From contig NZ_FUZQ01000002.1 of NCBI RefSeq assembly GCF_900167525.1, positions 620,001 to 684,000 of the forward strand: a stretch of DNA of 64,000 nucleotides, in the 5' to 3' direction. Source of the stretch: Krasilnikoviella flava (lineage in GTDB: Bacteria > Actinomycetota > Actinomycetes > Actinomycetales > Cellulomonadaceae). Position 1 is the first letter of the stretch. The number at the start of each line of letters is the position of its first letter. Positions 34,765 through 44,078 of the stretch are shown piece after piece. The notes below the pieces were generated by a model, which saw only the letters and a list, made by a program, of their open reading frames with translations, was not told the DNA's origin and did not search any database. The position numbers and the translations under genes are program-made.

Positions 34765-34771
34765 GATACTA
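34765..34771. promoter_or_regulatory. Overlapping divergent -10 elements (GATACTA / TAGTATC)
   Basis: The same 7 bp read TAGTAT on the minus strand (7 nt before GTG 34758) and GATACT on the plus strand (a likely -10 for the ferredoxin gene). The two promoters cannot be occupied at once. Confidence 0.45.
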
Positions 34772-34879
34772 GAGTTGGCTGCGCGGGCCTCGCGCCCGCG
34801 CCCGTGTCGCCGAAGAAGCATCGAGACCCGCAGCCCGCCCGTCGGGCCCGCGTCCTCGTCACCTGGAAGGTAGCCCGCA

Positions 34880-35197
34880 GTGACCTACGTGATCGCTCAG
34901 CCGTGCGTCGACGTCAAGGACAAGGCGTGCATCGAGGAGTGTCCCGTGGACTGCATCTACGAGGGCTCGCGGTCGCTGTACATCCACCCGGACGAGTGTG
35001 TCGACTGCGGTGCGTGCGAGCCGGTGTGCCCGGTCGAGGCCATCTACTACGAGGACGACGTCCCCGAGCAGTGGAAGGACTACTACCGCGCGAACGTCGA
35101 GTTCTTCGACGACCTCGGCTCGCCCGGCGGCGCCGCGAAGATGGGGCTCATCGAGAAGGACGACCCCATGATCTCCGCCCTGCCGCCGCAGGCCTGA
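34880..35197 (+). CDS. fdxA: 7Fe ferredoxin (3Fe-4S + 4Fe-4S)
   Basis: 105 residues. The cysteine pattern P-C-V-D-V-K-D-K-A-C-I-E-E-C-P-V-D-C-I-Y-E-G and C-V-D-C-G-A-C-E-P-V-C-P-V matches the FdxA/FdxC seven-iron ferredoxins of actinobacteria. It is a soluble electron carrier. The GTG start follows GGAAGG by about 11 nt. The stop overlaps the start of dapC (TGATG), an association I recall also for Rv1177-Rv1178 in M. tuberculosis. Confidence 0.95.
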   Translation: MTYVIAQPCVDVKDKACIEECPVDCIYEGSRSLYIHPDECVDCGACEPVCPVEAIYYEDDVPEQWKDYYRANVEFFDDLGSPGGAAKMGLIEKDDPMISALPPQA

Positions 35198-36372
35198 TGG
35201 GCTTCGCGGACCTCGACGGCCTGCCCTATCCCTGGGACACGCTCGAGGACGTGCGGGCGACCGCCCGCGCCCACCCCGGCGGCGTCGTCGACCTGTCGAT
35301 CGGCACGCCCGTCGACCCGACCCCGCGGGTCGTCCGCGAGGCGCTCTCCGCGGCGTCGGACGCCCACGGCTACCCGCTGACGCATGGCACCCCCGGGCTC
35401 CGGGAGGCCGTGGTGGCCTGGTTCGCCCGCCGCCGCGGGGTGCCTGGTCTCGACCCGGCCGCCGTGCTGCCCACCGTCGGCTCCAAGGAGCTGGTCGGCC
35501 TGCTGCCGTCGCTGCTGCGCCTGGGGCCGGGCGACGTCGTCGTGCACCCCGCGGTCGCGTACCCGACGTACGACGTGGGGGCGCGCCTGGCCGGCGCGAT
35601 GCCGCTGGCCACGGACGACGTCGATGCCTGGGCCGGCCGTCGCGACGTGCGGCTCGTGTGGGTCAACTCGCCGGGCAACCCGACGGGGGAGGTCGCCGAC
35701 GTCGCGCACCTGCGCCGTGTCGTGGAGGCGGCCCGGGAGATCGGCGCCGTCGTCGTCGGCGACGAGTGCTACGCGGAGCTGCCGTGGGCCGACGCCTGGG
35801 TGGGTCCGGACGGCGTCTCGCGGGTGCCGAGCCTGCTCGACCCGCGCGTCACGGGCGGCGACCCGGCGGGGCTGCTCGTGGCCTACTCGCTGTCCAAGCA
35901 GTCCAACATGGCCGGGTACCGCGCCGCGTTCGTCGCCGGCGACCCCGCGCTGGTGGCGGGGCTGCTGGCCACGCGCAAGCACCTCGGCATGATCGTGCCC
36001 GCGCCCGTCCAGGCCGCGATGACCGCGGCGCTGGGTGACGACACCCACGTCACGGCGCAGCGGGAGGTCTACCGCCGCCGCCGCGACGCGCTGTCCGGCG
36101 CGCTCGAGGCGGCGGGGTTCGTCGTGGACGGGTCCGAGGCCGGCCTCTACCTGTGGGGGCGCCCCGCGGAGGGAGCGCCGGAGGGCGCCACCGGGCCGGG
36201 GCCGCAGGTCGGGGCGTCGTCGCGCGACCTCGCGGCGTGGTTCGCCCGCCGGGGGATCCTGGTCGGGCCGGGGGAGTTCTACGGCGTCGCGGGCCGGCGG
36301 CACGTCCGAGTGGCGCTCACCGCACCCGACGATTCCGTGGCGGAGGCTGTGGCGCGCATCACCACCGCGTGA
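35197..36372 (+). CDS. dapC: Succinyldiaminopimelate transaminase
   Basis: 391 residues of a class-I aminotransferase. It opens L-P-Y-P-W-D-T-L, has L-S-I-G-T-P-V-D-P-T-P, the V-G-S-K-E motif, N-S-P-G-N-P-T-G-E, and the PLP-binding Lys234 in S-L-S-K-Q-S-N-M-A-G-Y-R. These features are those of the actinobacterial DapC, which makes N-succinyl-LL-diaminopimelate for lysine and peptidoglycan. Starting at ATG 35197, it overlaps the ferredoxin stop. dapD and dapE, which make the preceding substrate and use its product, are 2.5-3.5 kb downstream. Confidence 0.9.
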   Translation: MGFADLDGLPYPWDTLEDVRATARAHPGGVVDLSIGTPVDPTPRVVREALSAASDAHGYPLTHGTPGLREAVVAWFARRRGVPGLDPAAVLPTVGSKELVGLLPSLLRLGPGDVVVHPAVAYPTYDVGARLAGAMPLATDDVDAWAGRRDVRLVWVNSPGNPTGEVADVAHLRRVVEAAREIGAVVVGDECYAELPWADAWVGPDGVSRVPSLLDPRVTGGDPAGLLVAYSLSKQSNMAGYRAAFVAGDPALVAGLLATRKHLGMIVPAPVQAAMTAALGDDTHVTAQREVYRRRRDALSGALEAAGFVVDGSEAGLYLWGRPAEGAPEGATGPGPQVGASSRDLAAWFARRGILVGPGEFYGVAGRRHVRVALTAPDDSVAEAVARITTA

Positions 36373-36402
36373 CGGCCTGGATGGCTGCCGCAGGGCAGGG
36401 GA

Positions 36403-36432
36403 TTGGATCACCTTGGTGTTCGGATGTAGGTT
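36403..36432 (+). promoter_or_regulatory. Likely gltA promoter (TTGGAT-N18-TAGGTT)
   Basis: TTGGAT at 36403-36408 and TAGGTT at 36427-36432 are separated by 18 bp. They lie in the 193-bp gap before gltA, giving a leader of about 125 nt that shows no clear riboswitch-like fold. Confidence 0.5.
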
Positions 36433-36565
36433 CGACCGCAGGCCGAGGTAGCCCTGGAGGATGCCACGGCCGGCGTGCCCCGGGCCGCCCCCGTCCCAGA
36501 GTCACGAGTCACGCGCCCACCGGTCCCGTCGTCGGGAGTCGGCCGGCCCGTCACGGAAGGAAGTC

Positions 36566-37888
<1,323 letters not shown>

Positions 37889-37940
37889 GGCACCAGCTCC
37901 ACCACCACCGCCGCCGACCGTCGGCCCGCGGCCAGGGCGA

Positions 37941-38846
37941 TCACTGCAGGACGATCGCGACCTGGCCCTCGGGCCGGCGGTCGGCGTCGTCGTCCACGAC
38001 GGACCACGTGCCGTGCTCCCGCGACCACGTCCGCGCGCCCGCGCGCACCTCCTCGGCCCCGGTCACGGAGGCCGTCGCCACCGCCCAGTGGGCCACGGCC
38101 CAGGTGGCGAGCTCGCCCGCGAGCGGCAGGGCGGTCGCGTCGACGACGACGGCGTTCGTGGCCTCGTCGCCGGCGTCGGCACGCAGGGCGTCGCCGGGCA
38201 GCCCGAGATCGCGCGCCGCACGCTCGACCAGCACGTCGCGGGCGGTGGACCCGGCGGGGGCGGCTTCCGACTCCGACGGCGGGAGCTCGCAGGTGATCGC
38301 CCCGGGGGAATGGCCGGTGAGCGCCGACGCCCACGCCCGCGACCGCGTCTCGTGCTGGGCGTACGCCTCCGGGAAGGCGGAGCGCTGCACGGCCTGCGCG
38401 GCCACGGTGACCTCTAGTTCCTCGTAGCCCTCGACCTCGACGAGACCGTCGTAGAACTTCCCCGTCGAGTAGACCGGGTCCATGATCTCGTCCACGGTGC
38501 CCCAGCCCTGCGACGGCCGCTGCTGGAACAGCCCGACGGAGTCCCGGTCGCCGTAGTCGATGTTGATCAGCCGCGACTCCTGCAGGGCGGTCGCGAGCCC
38601 GATGGTGGCCGCCCGGCCGGGCAGCCCGCGCTGCACCGTCGTCCCGACGACGAGAGCCGCGTTCTGGGCCTGGTCCGGCGTGAGGTACCACGACGTGCCG
38701 TCGAGCTCCGCGGCGCACCGCTGGACCGAGGGCGTGTCGACCCGGTCGAGGAACCAGACGACGCCGGCCGTGGCGCCGGCGCCGACGACGAGGACCGCGG
38801 CGAGGGCCGCGCCGGTCGCCCGCCGTCGGCGTCGGCGTCCGGACAT
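37941..38846 (-). CDS. Membrane-anchored lysozyme-like (transglycosylase-like) protein
   Basis: 301 residues. A basic N-terminus (R-R-R-R-R-R) and one membrane helix (about 11-32) are followed by an extracytoplasmic domain with A-T-I-G-L-A-T-A-L-Q-E-S-R-L, Y-G-D-R-D-S-V-G-L-F-Q-Q-R-P-S-Q-G-W-G-T. The Glu in L-Q-E-S and the G-L-F-Q-Q-R element resemble the active-site region of lytic transglycosylases. I recall many actinobacterial proteins of this type with unknown function. It lies 2 bp after dapD in the same direction, so cell-wall precursor synthesis and wall cleavage may be co-expressed. Confidence 0.78.
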   Translation of the reverse strand: MSGRRRRRRATGAALAAVLVVGAGATAGVVWFLDRVDTPSVQRCAAELDGTSWYLTPDQAQNAALVVGTTVQRGLPGRAATIGLATALQESRLINIDYGDRDSVGLFQQRPSQGWGTVDEIMDPVYSTGKFYDGLVEVEGYEELEVTVAAQAVQRSAFPEAYAQHETRSRAWASALTGHSPGAITCELPPSESEAAPAGSTARDVLVERAARDLGLPGDALRADAGDEATNAVVVDATALPLAGELATWAVAHWAVATASVTGAEEVRAGARTWSREHGTWSVVDDDADRRPEGQVAIVLQ

Positions 38847-38848
38847 CC

Positions 38849-39817
38849 TCAGTTGGCGTGCAGCGCGGCGTTGAGCTCGATGCCCACGCCGCCCCGCTCC
38901 AGCACCTCGACCGTGCCGGTGCGCGAGTTGCGCCGGAACAGCAGGTTGTCGCGACCGGCCAGGTCGCGGGCCTTGACCACCAGCGGGTCGCCGTCCGCGC
39001 CCATCTCGCCGAGCACCGTGACCTTGGTGCCGGCGGTGAGGTACAGGCCGGCCTCCACCACGCAGTCGTCGCCCAGCGGGATGCCGAGGCCGGCGTTCGC
39101 GCCGAGCAGCGACCGCTCGCCCACGCGGATGACCTCCTTGCCGCCCCCGGACAGCGTGCCCATGATCGAGGCCCCGCCGCCCACGTCCGACCCGTCGCCG
39201 ACGACGACGCCGGCGGAGATCCGGCCCTCGACCATCGACGCGCCGAGCGTGCCGGCGTTGAAGTTCACGAAGCCCTCGTGCATGACGGTGGTGCCGGACG
39301 CGAGGTGCGCGCCGAGGCGCACGCGGTCGGCGTCGGCGATGCGCACGCCGGCGGGCAGCACGTAGTCGACCATGCGGGGGAACTTGTCGATCCCGTACAC
39401 GGTGACGGCGCGCCCGGTGTCGGCGCGCAGGCGCAGGCGGGTGGCCTCGAAGCCCTCCACGGCGCACGGGCCGTGCGACGTCCACGCCACGTTGGTCAGC
39501 ACGCCGAACAGGCCGTCCAGGTTGAGGCCGTGCGGCTGGACCAGCCGGTGCGAGAGCAGGTGCAGGCGCAGGTAGGCGTCGGCGGTGTCCTGCGGGGCGG
39601 CGTCCAGGTCGATCACCGTGCGCACGACGACGACGTCCACCCGCCGCGCGTCGTCCCGCTCCGTGAGGGCGTCGAGCTCGGCCGGGATGTCGACGTCGGA
39701 CTCCGGCGGCGCGCCCAGGACGGGGGCGGGGTACCAGACGTCGAGCGTGGTGCCGTCGTCGGCGACCGTGGCGAGACCGAGGCCCCAGGCGGGGCGGGAG
39801 GTGGCAGGCGTCGTCAT
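38849..39817 (-). CDS. dapD: Tetrahydrodipicolinate N-succinyltransferase
   Basis: 322 residues, the length of the actinobacterial DapD. The N-terminal domain contains [21 protein letters not shown], and a left-handed beta-helix follows with [39 protein letters not shown] and [13 protein letters not shown]. It adds succinyl-CoA to tetrahydrodipicolinate in lysine/DAP synthesis. ATG 39817 has TACGCT 7 nt upstream. The gene is back-to-back with dapE, the two start codons being only 40 bp apart. Confidence 0.95.
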   Translation of the reverse strand: MTTPATSRPAWGLGLATVADDGTTLDVWYPAPVLGAPPESDVDIPAELDALTERDDARRVDVVVVRTVIDLDAAPQDTADAYLRLHLLSHRLVQPHGLNLDGLFGVLTNVAWTSHGPCAVEGFEATRLRLRADTGRAVTVYGIDKFPRMVDYVLPAGVRIADADRVRLGAHLASGTTVMHEGFVNFNAGTLGASMVEGRISAGVVVGDGSDVGGGASIMGTLSGGGKEVIRVGERSLLGANAGLGIPLGDDCVVEAGLYLTAGTKVTVLGEMGADGDPLVVKARDLAGRDNLLFRRNSRTGTVEVLERGGVGIELNAALHAN

Positions 39818-39824
39818 GCGGACC

Positions 39825-39850
39825 AGCGTAGTCGGGGTGTCTGCCACGAT
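39825..39850. promoter_or_regulatory. Compact divergent dapD/dapE leaderless promoters
   Basis: On the minus strand TACGCT (39825-39830) lies 7 nt before the dapD ATG. On the plus strand CACGAT (39845-39850) lies 7 nt before the dapE GTG at 39858. The whole divergent spacer is 40 bp, so each promoter's upstream region is the other's -10. Confidence 0.5.
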
Positions 39851-39857
39851 GGTGCGC

Positions 39858-41054
39858 GTGACCACGGAACGCACAGCCCCTTCGCCGGACCCCCTCCTCG
39901 GTGCCCTCCTCGACCCCGCGACGATCGCGTCGTCCGACCTCGTGGACCTGCTCGCGGCGGTGTGCGACGTCCCGTCGGTCTCCGGTGACGAGGCGGCGCT
40001 CGCGGACGCCGTCGAGCGCGTGCTGCGGGCGCAGCCGCACCTGGAGGTGCTGCGCGACGGCGACTCCCTCGTCGCCCGCACGCGCCTGGGTCGCGACCGG
40101 CGGGTGGTGCTCGCCGGGCACCTCGACACGGTGCCGCTGACGGACCCGCCGAACCTCCCGACGCGACTCGAGACCGCCCCCGACGGCACGGTCGAGATGT
40201 GGGGCCGCGGCACGGTGGACATGAAGGGCGGCGTGGCGATCATGCTGGCGCTCGCCGTCGAGCTGGGTCGCCCGGGCCGCGAGCCCGCCCACGACCTCAC
40301 GTACGTGTTCTACGACCACGAGGAGGTCGAGGCGTCGCTCAGCGGGCTGGGCCGCCTCGTGCGCCACCACCCCGAGGCGCTCGCGGGGGACTTCGCGATC
40401 CTCGGCGAGTCCAGCAACAACGGCATCGAGGGCGGCTGCAACGGGACGCTGCGCATCGAGGTGCGCACCCACGGCGTGGCCGCGCACTCGGCGCGCGCCT
40501 GGTCCGGGGTGAACGCGATCCACGCGGCCGCGCCGGTGCTCGCGCGCCTCGCCGCGTACGAGGCGCGGGAGGTCGAGGTCGACGGGCTGGTCTACCGCGA
40601 GAGCCTGGGCGCCGTCGGCATCCGCGGGGGGATCGCGGGCAACGTCGTGCCCGACGCGTGCACGGTCACCGTGAACTACCGCTTCGCGCCGTCGCAGGGC
40701 GTGGCGGAGGCGGAGGCCCACGTGCGCGAGCTCTTCGAGGGCTTCGAGGTGGTCGTCACGGACGCGGCGCCGGGCGCGCGCCCCGGGCTCGACGACCCGC
40801 TGGTGGCCGACTTCGCCGCAGCGGTGCACGCCGCCACCGGCACCGAGCCGCGGCCCAAGTACGGCTGGACCGACGTGGCGCGGTTCGCCGAGCTCGGTGT
40901 CCCGGCGGTGAACTTCGGGCCGGGGGACCCGGTGCTGGCGCACAAGGACGACGAGCGCCTGCCCGTCGCGCGGCTCGCGACCGGCCGCGACGCCCTGCGG
41001 GCCTGGCTGCTCGGCGCGGCAGGGTCGCGGGCCGCGCAGGCACCGGACGCTTAG
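39858..41054 (+). CDS. dapE: Succinyl-diaminopimelate desuccinylase
   Basis: 398 residues of the M20 metallopeptidase family. L-A-G-H-L-D-T-V-P contains the first zinc ligand, [11 protein letters not shown] the bridging Asp, and Y-D-H-E-E-V-E the catalytic Glu and next ligand; G-W-T-D-V-A-R-F follows near the end. It releases LL-diaminopimelate from the DapC product. GTG 39858 was chosen from the CACGAT at 7-nt spacing. Its TAG stop is the first half of the next gene's -10. Confidence 0.93.
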   Translation: MTTERTAPSPDPLLGALLDPATIASSDLVDLLAAVCDVPSVSGDEAALADAVERVLRAQPHLEVLRDGDSLVARTRLGRDRRVVLAGHLDTVPLTDPPNLPTRLETAPDGTVEMWGRGTVDMKGGVAIMLALAVELGRPGREPAHDLTYVFYDHEEVEASLSGLGRLVRHHPEALAGDFAILGESSNNGIEGGCNGTLRIEVRTHGVAAHSARAWSGVNAIHAAAPVLARLAAYEAREVEVDGLVYRESLGAVGIRGGIAGNVVPDACTVTVNYRFAPSQGVAEAEAHVRELFEGFEVVVTDAAPGARPGLDDPLVADFAAAVHAATGTEPRPKYGWTDVARFAELGVPAVNFGPGDPVLAHKDDERLPVARLATGRDALRAWLLGAAGSRAAQAPDA

Positions 41055-41057
41055 GCT
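41052..41057 (+). promoter_or_regulatory. Leaderless -10 built on the dapE stop codon (TAGGCT)
   Basis: TAGGCT begins with the TAG stop of dapE and is followed by 6 nt and ATG 41064 of the LOG-family gene. Confidence 0.5.
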
Positions 41058-41063
41058 CGTGGC

Positions 41064-41939
41064 ATGACGCGAACGACGACGACCCCCGGAGGTCCAGGAG
41101 CAGGCGACCGTGGCGACGACGGGGTGCCGGAGAAGGGCCGCGGCTACCGCAAGGGGCCGGTGCTGCTGCGGGGCAAGGAGATCCCCGCCCAGACCACCGA
41201 CCAGCGGCTCCTCGCCGCCGGCGGCGACTCCGACTGGGTGCACTCCGACCCGTGGCGCGTGATGCGCATCCAGTCCGAGTTCGTCGAGGGCTTCGGCGCC
41301 CTCGCCGAGGTGGGGCCCGCCGTGTCCGTCTTCGGCTCGGCGCGCACGCGGGGCGACCATCCCGACTACGCGCAGGCCGTCGAGGTGGGCCGGCTGCTGG
41401 CGGATGCCGGGTACGCGGTCATGACCGGCGGCGGCCCGGGGATCATGGAGGCGGCGAACAACGGTGCGCACCAGGCGGGCGGTACCTCGATCGGGCTCGG
41501 CATCGAGCTGCCCTTCGAGCAGGGCATGAACGAGTTCGTGAACCTGGGCGTGAACTTCCGCTACTTCTTCGCCCGCAAGACGATGTTCGTCAAGTACGCG
41601 CAGGGCTTCATCGTCCTGCCGGGAGGCTTCGGCACGTTCGACGAGCTGTTCGAGGCCCTCACCCTCGTGCAGACGCACAAGGTGACGGAGTTCCCGATCG
41701 TCCTGGTCGGCTCCGACTACTGGGGCGGCCTGCTCGAGTGGCTGCGCACCGCGGTGGCGGACCGCGGCATGATCGGCCGCGCCGACCTCGACCTGCTCCA
41801 CATCACCGACTCGCCGGCCGAGGCCGTGGCGTACGTCATCGAGCGCGGCCGCGCGCTCGCCGCCTCGGAGCGGGAGGCGCTGGACGAGCTCGTGGAGGAC
41901 CAGCAGGACGCGGCGGGCACGGCGGCCGACGGCTCGTGA
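41064..41939 (+). CDS. LOG-family protein (cytokinin riboside phosphoribohydrolase-like)
   Basis: 291 residues. The LOG signature is complete: V-M-T-G-G-G-P-G-I-M-E-A-A-N-N-G-A and L-P-G-G-F-G-T-F-D-E-L-F-E. In M. tuberculosis the homologue Rv1205 releases free cytokinin-type bases from nucleoside monophosphates. The N-terminal 60 residues (K-G-P-V-L-L-R-G-K-E-I-P-A-Q-T-T-D-Q-R-L-L) are the actinobacterial extension. Its stop overlaps the start of the folP2-like gene (GTGA). Confidence 0.9.
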   Translation: MTRTTTTPGGPGAGDRGDDGVPEKGRGYRKGPVLLRGKEIPAQTTDQRLLAAGGDSDWVHSDPWRVMRIQSEFVEGFGALAEVGPAVSVFGSARTRGDHPDYAQAVEVGRLLADAGYAVMTGGGPGIMEAANNGAHQAGGTSIGLGIELPFEQGMNEFVNLGVNFRYFFARKTMFVKYAQGFIVLPGGFGTFDELFEALTLVQTHKVTEFPIVLVGSDYWGGLLEWLRTAVADRGMIGRADLDLLHITDSPAEAVAYVIERGRALAASEREALDELVEDQQDAAGTAADGS

Positions 41940-42910
41940 CGGACCTCGACCCGTCCGCGCCCGGGGTGCCTCCGGCGGGGACGTCCCTGGTGCTGCGTGG
42001 GCGCGAGGTCGGCCGCGGGACGGATGGCGTGCTGCGTCCCGTGGTCATGGCGATCGTCAACCGCACCACCGACTCGTTCTACGCCCCGGCGCGCCGGCCG
42101 GACGAGGGCGCGGCGCTCGCCGCGGCGCACCAGGCGTGGTCCGACGGCGCGCAGATCCTCGACGTCGGCGGGGTGCGGGCAGGCGTCGGCCCGGAGGTCG
42201 ACGAGGCCGAGGAGATCGGCCGGGTGGTCCCGTTCGTCGCGCGGGTGCGCGAGGAACTGCCGGACCTGCTGGTGTCCGTCGACACGTGGCGCGCCCGCGT
42301 CGCCCGGGAGGTCGTCGCCGCGGGGGCGGACCTGGTGAACGACACGTGGGCGGGGCACGACCCCGAGCTGGTCGAGGTGGCCGGGGCGGCCGGCGTCGGC
42401 GTCGTGTGCTCCCACACGGGCGGCGCCGTGCCGCGCACCGACCCCTACCGCGTCGAGTACCCGCCCGGTGACCTGCCCGGTGCGGGCGGGTCGCAGCCCG
42501 CCGACCCGCGCGACGGCGTCCTGGACGACGTCGTCGCGACGCTGCGGGCGTCCGCCGCGCGGGCCGTCGCGTGCGGCGTGCCGCCGCGGTCGGTGCTGGT
42601 GGACCCCACGCACGACTTCGGCAAGAACACGTGGCAGTCGTTGCACCTGCTGCGCCGCACCCAGGCGCTCGCCGGGCTGGGGCATCCCTTGCTCATGGCG
42701 CTGAGCCGCAAGGACTTCGTGGGGGAGACGCTGGGGCTCGGCCCCGACGACCGGCTCGAGGGAACCCTCGCCGCGACGGCTCTGGCCGCCTGGCAGGGGG
42801 CGAGCGTCTTCCGGGCGCACGACGTCGTCGCCACCCGGCGGGTGCTCGACCTGGTCGCCGCCGTCCGCGACGAGGCCCCGCCACGCGCCGCCCTGCGTGG
42901 TCTGGCCTGA
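41936..42910 (+). CDS. folP2: FolP2-type dihydropteroate synthase homologue, degenerate
   Basis: 324 residues with a TIM-barrel pterin-binding layout. The conserved N-V-T-P-D-S-F-S-D-G-G of true dihydropteroate synthase reads N-R-T-T-D-S-F-Y-A here, and D-I-G-G-E-S-T-R-P-G reads D-V-G-G-V-R-A-G-V-G. The remaining motifs, S-V-D-T-W-R-A-R-V-A, H-D-F-G-K-N-T, S-R-K-D-F-V-G and the terminal R-G-L-A, match FolP2 (Rv1207) as I recall it, a paralogue reported not to act as dihydropteroate synthase. Its position after a LOG gene is also the Rv1205-Rv1207 order. The real reaction is unknown. Confidence 0.85.
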   Translation: MTDLDPSAPGVPPAGTSLVLRGREVGRGTDGVLRPVVMAIVNRTTDSFYAPARRPDEGAALAAAHQAWSDGAQILDVGGVRAGVGPEVDEAEEIGRVVPFVARVREELPDLLVSVDTWRARVAREVVAAGADLVNDTWAGHDPELVEVAGAAGVGVVCSHTGGAVPRTDPYRVEYPPGDLPGAGGSQPADPRDGVLDDVVATLRASAARAVACGVPPRSVLVDPTHDFGKNTWQSLHLLRRTQALAGLGHPLLMALSRKDFVGETLGLGPDDRLEGTLAATALAAWQGASVFRAHDVVATRRVLDLVAAVRDEAPPRAALRGLA

Positions 42911-42976
42911 TGCTCCCCGGTCTCGCCTGTCGGCCGCTGACGTCCGGGGTGTGGAAGTTGGGGGCGGGTTCTGAAC

Positions 42977-42982
42977 TAGAAT
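42977..42982 (+). promoter_or_regulatory. Likely -10 element of the DUF3117 gene (TAGAAT)
   Basis: TAGAAT in the GC-rich 163-bp gap after folP2 would give a leader of about 85 nt before the ATG at 43074. The TTG/-35 region is not clear. Confidence 0.45.
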
Positions 42983-43073
42983 GGTGGAGCGCGCCTCGAC
43001 CCGCTCCCGCCGACCGGTGGGCCGCGGGCGGAGGCGAGGCCGAGGAACCGGACAACGGAATGGAGAGCCACAG

Positions 43074-43241
43074 ATGGCTGCGATGAAGCCGCGGACGGGC
43101 GACGGGCCGCTGGAGGTCACCAAGGAAGGACGCGGCATCGTCATGCGGGTCCCGCTCGAGGGTGGCGGCCGTCTGGTCGTGGAGCTGAACGCCACCGAGG
43201 CGACCGAGCTGGGCGAGGCACTCCAGGCCGTCGTCTCCTGA
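43074..43241 (+). CDS. DUF3117 family protein
   Basis: 55 residues: M-A-A-M-K-P-R-T-G-D-G-P-L-E-V-T-K-E-G-R-G-I then V-M-R-V-P-L-E-G-G-G-R-L-V-V-E-L. This matches the almost invariant actinobacterial DUF3117 family (Rv1211), a short protein of unknown function. It is monocistronic, with GGAG 8 nt before ATG 43074 and a strong bidirectional hairpin after the stop. Extending to 42981 would add Arg-rich sequence with no family similarity. Confidence 0.92.
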   Translation: MAAMKPRTGDGPLEVTKEGRGIVMRVPLEGGGRLVVELNATEATELGEALQAVVS

Positions 43242-43256
43242 CGACGGACGACGAAA

Positions 43257-43302
43257 GACACGCGACGAGCGCGGGGCAGGCGCCCCGCGCTCGTCGCGTG
43301 TC
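43257..43302. terminator. Bidirectional terminator hairpin between DUF3117 gene and methyltransferase
   Basis: Arms of 21 nt (43257-43277 and 43282-43302) pair perfectly around the loop AGGC. It lies 15 bp after DUF3117 and 12 bp after the converging methyltransferase stop, so it can end transcription from both sides. Confidence 0.8.
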
Positions 43303-43314
43303 AGGGCGGGTCGC

Positions 43315-43965
43315 TCAGCGCCGCACCGCGAGCAGCAGCCCGTCCCCGGAGGGCGCCAGGGCGGACAGCACGCGCTCGTCGGCACGCAGCGACCGGCCGA
43401 CGTCGCGCACGACGGTGGTCACCTCGTCGCGTCGCGCCGGGTCGGGCACGCGCCCGCCGTGCAGGGCGCCGTCGACCGCGAGCACACCACCCGGCCGCAG
43501 CAGCCGCAGCCCGGCCTCCACGTACTCGGGGTAGGCGTGCGGGTCGGACCCCACGAGCACGAGGTCGTAGGCGCCGTCGGTGAGCCGGGGCAGCACGTCG
43601 GCCGGACGACCGGGGATGGTCCGGGTGCGGGCCGGCGGGATCCCCGCCTCGGCGAACGCGCGCTTGGCGGCGCGCTGGTGCTCCAGCTCGGCGTCGATCG
43701 TCGTGAGGACGCCGTCGGCCGGCATCCCGCGCAGCAGCCAGAGGGCGGCGACGCCGGTTCCGGTGCCGACCTCGACGACGGCCCGCGCGCCGAGCGACGC
43801 GGCCACGACCTGCAGCAGGGCCCCCGTCCCGGGGGAGGAGGCCTGGCAGCCGAGCTCGGCCGCGCGCTCTCGGGCACGCAGCAGCACCTCGTCCTCGGGG
43901 ACGAAGGCCTCGCTGTAGGCCCAGGCTGCGGTGCGACCGCTGCGGGCGTCGACGTCGGTGCTGAT
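43315..43965 (-). CDS. O-methyltransferase family protein, apparent ATC start
   Basis: 216 residues if started at ATC 43965, matching the 215 residues I recall for Rv1220c. The SAM-binding motif is V-V-E-V-G-T-G-T-G-V-A-A-L-W-L-L, followed by T-T-I-D-A-E and R-L-L-R-P-G-G-V-L-A-V-D. The family N-terminus (R-S-G-R-T-A-A-W-A-Y-S-E-A-F-V-P-E-D-E-V) lies upstream of the only in-frame ATG/GTG, at 43887. A strong GGAGG stands 6 nt before ATC 43965. The canonical metal-binding D-A-D/D-A-x-K segment reads G-S-D-P-H here. The gene is divergent from sigE, as in mycobacteria. Confidence 0.75.
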   Translation of the reverse strand: MSTDVDARSGRTAAWAYSEAFVPEDEVLLRARERAAELGCQASSPGTGALLQVVAASLGARAVVEVGTGTGVAALWLLRGMPADGVLTTIDAELEHQRAAKRAFAEAGIPPARTRTIPGRPADVLPRLTDGAYDLVLVGSDPHAYPEYVEAGLRLLRPGGVLAVDGALHGGRVPDPARRDEVTTVVRDVGRSLRADERVLSALAPSGDGLLLAVRR

Positions 43966-44022
43966 GGCGGTCCTCCACGGCGGGGTCGCCGGCGGGCGGC
44001 CGGCGCGGGTGATGCTGCGGTG

Positions 44023-44028
44023 ATCGTA
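44023..44028 (-). promoter_or_regulatory. Possible -10 element of the methyltransferase gene (TACGAT)
   Basis: TACGAT on the minus strand lies 57 nt upstream of the ATC start in the 113-bp divergent gap to sigE. A transcript from here would carry the GGAGG site. Confidence 0.4.
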
Positions 44029-44078
44029 CGCGGGAACGTCGCGGCGTGCCCGGACGTTGCCGTGGGACGATGGTGATG

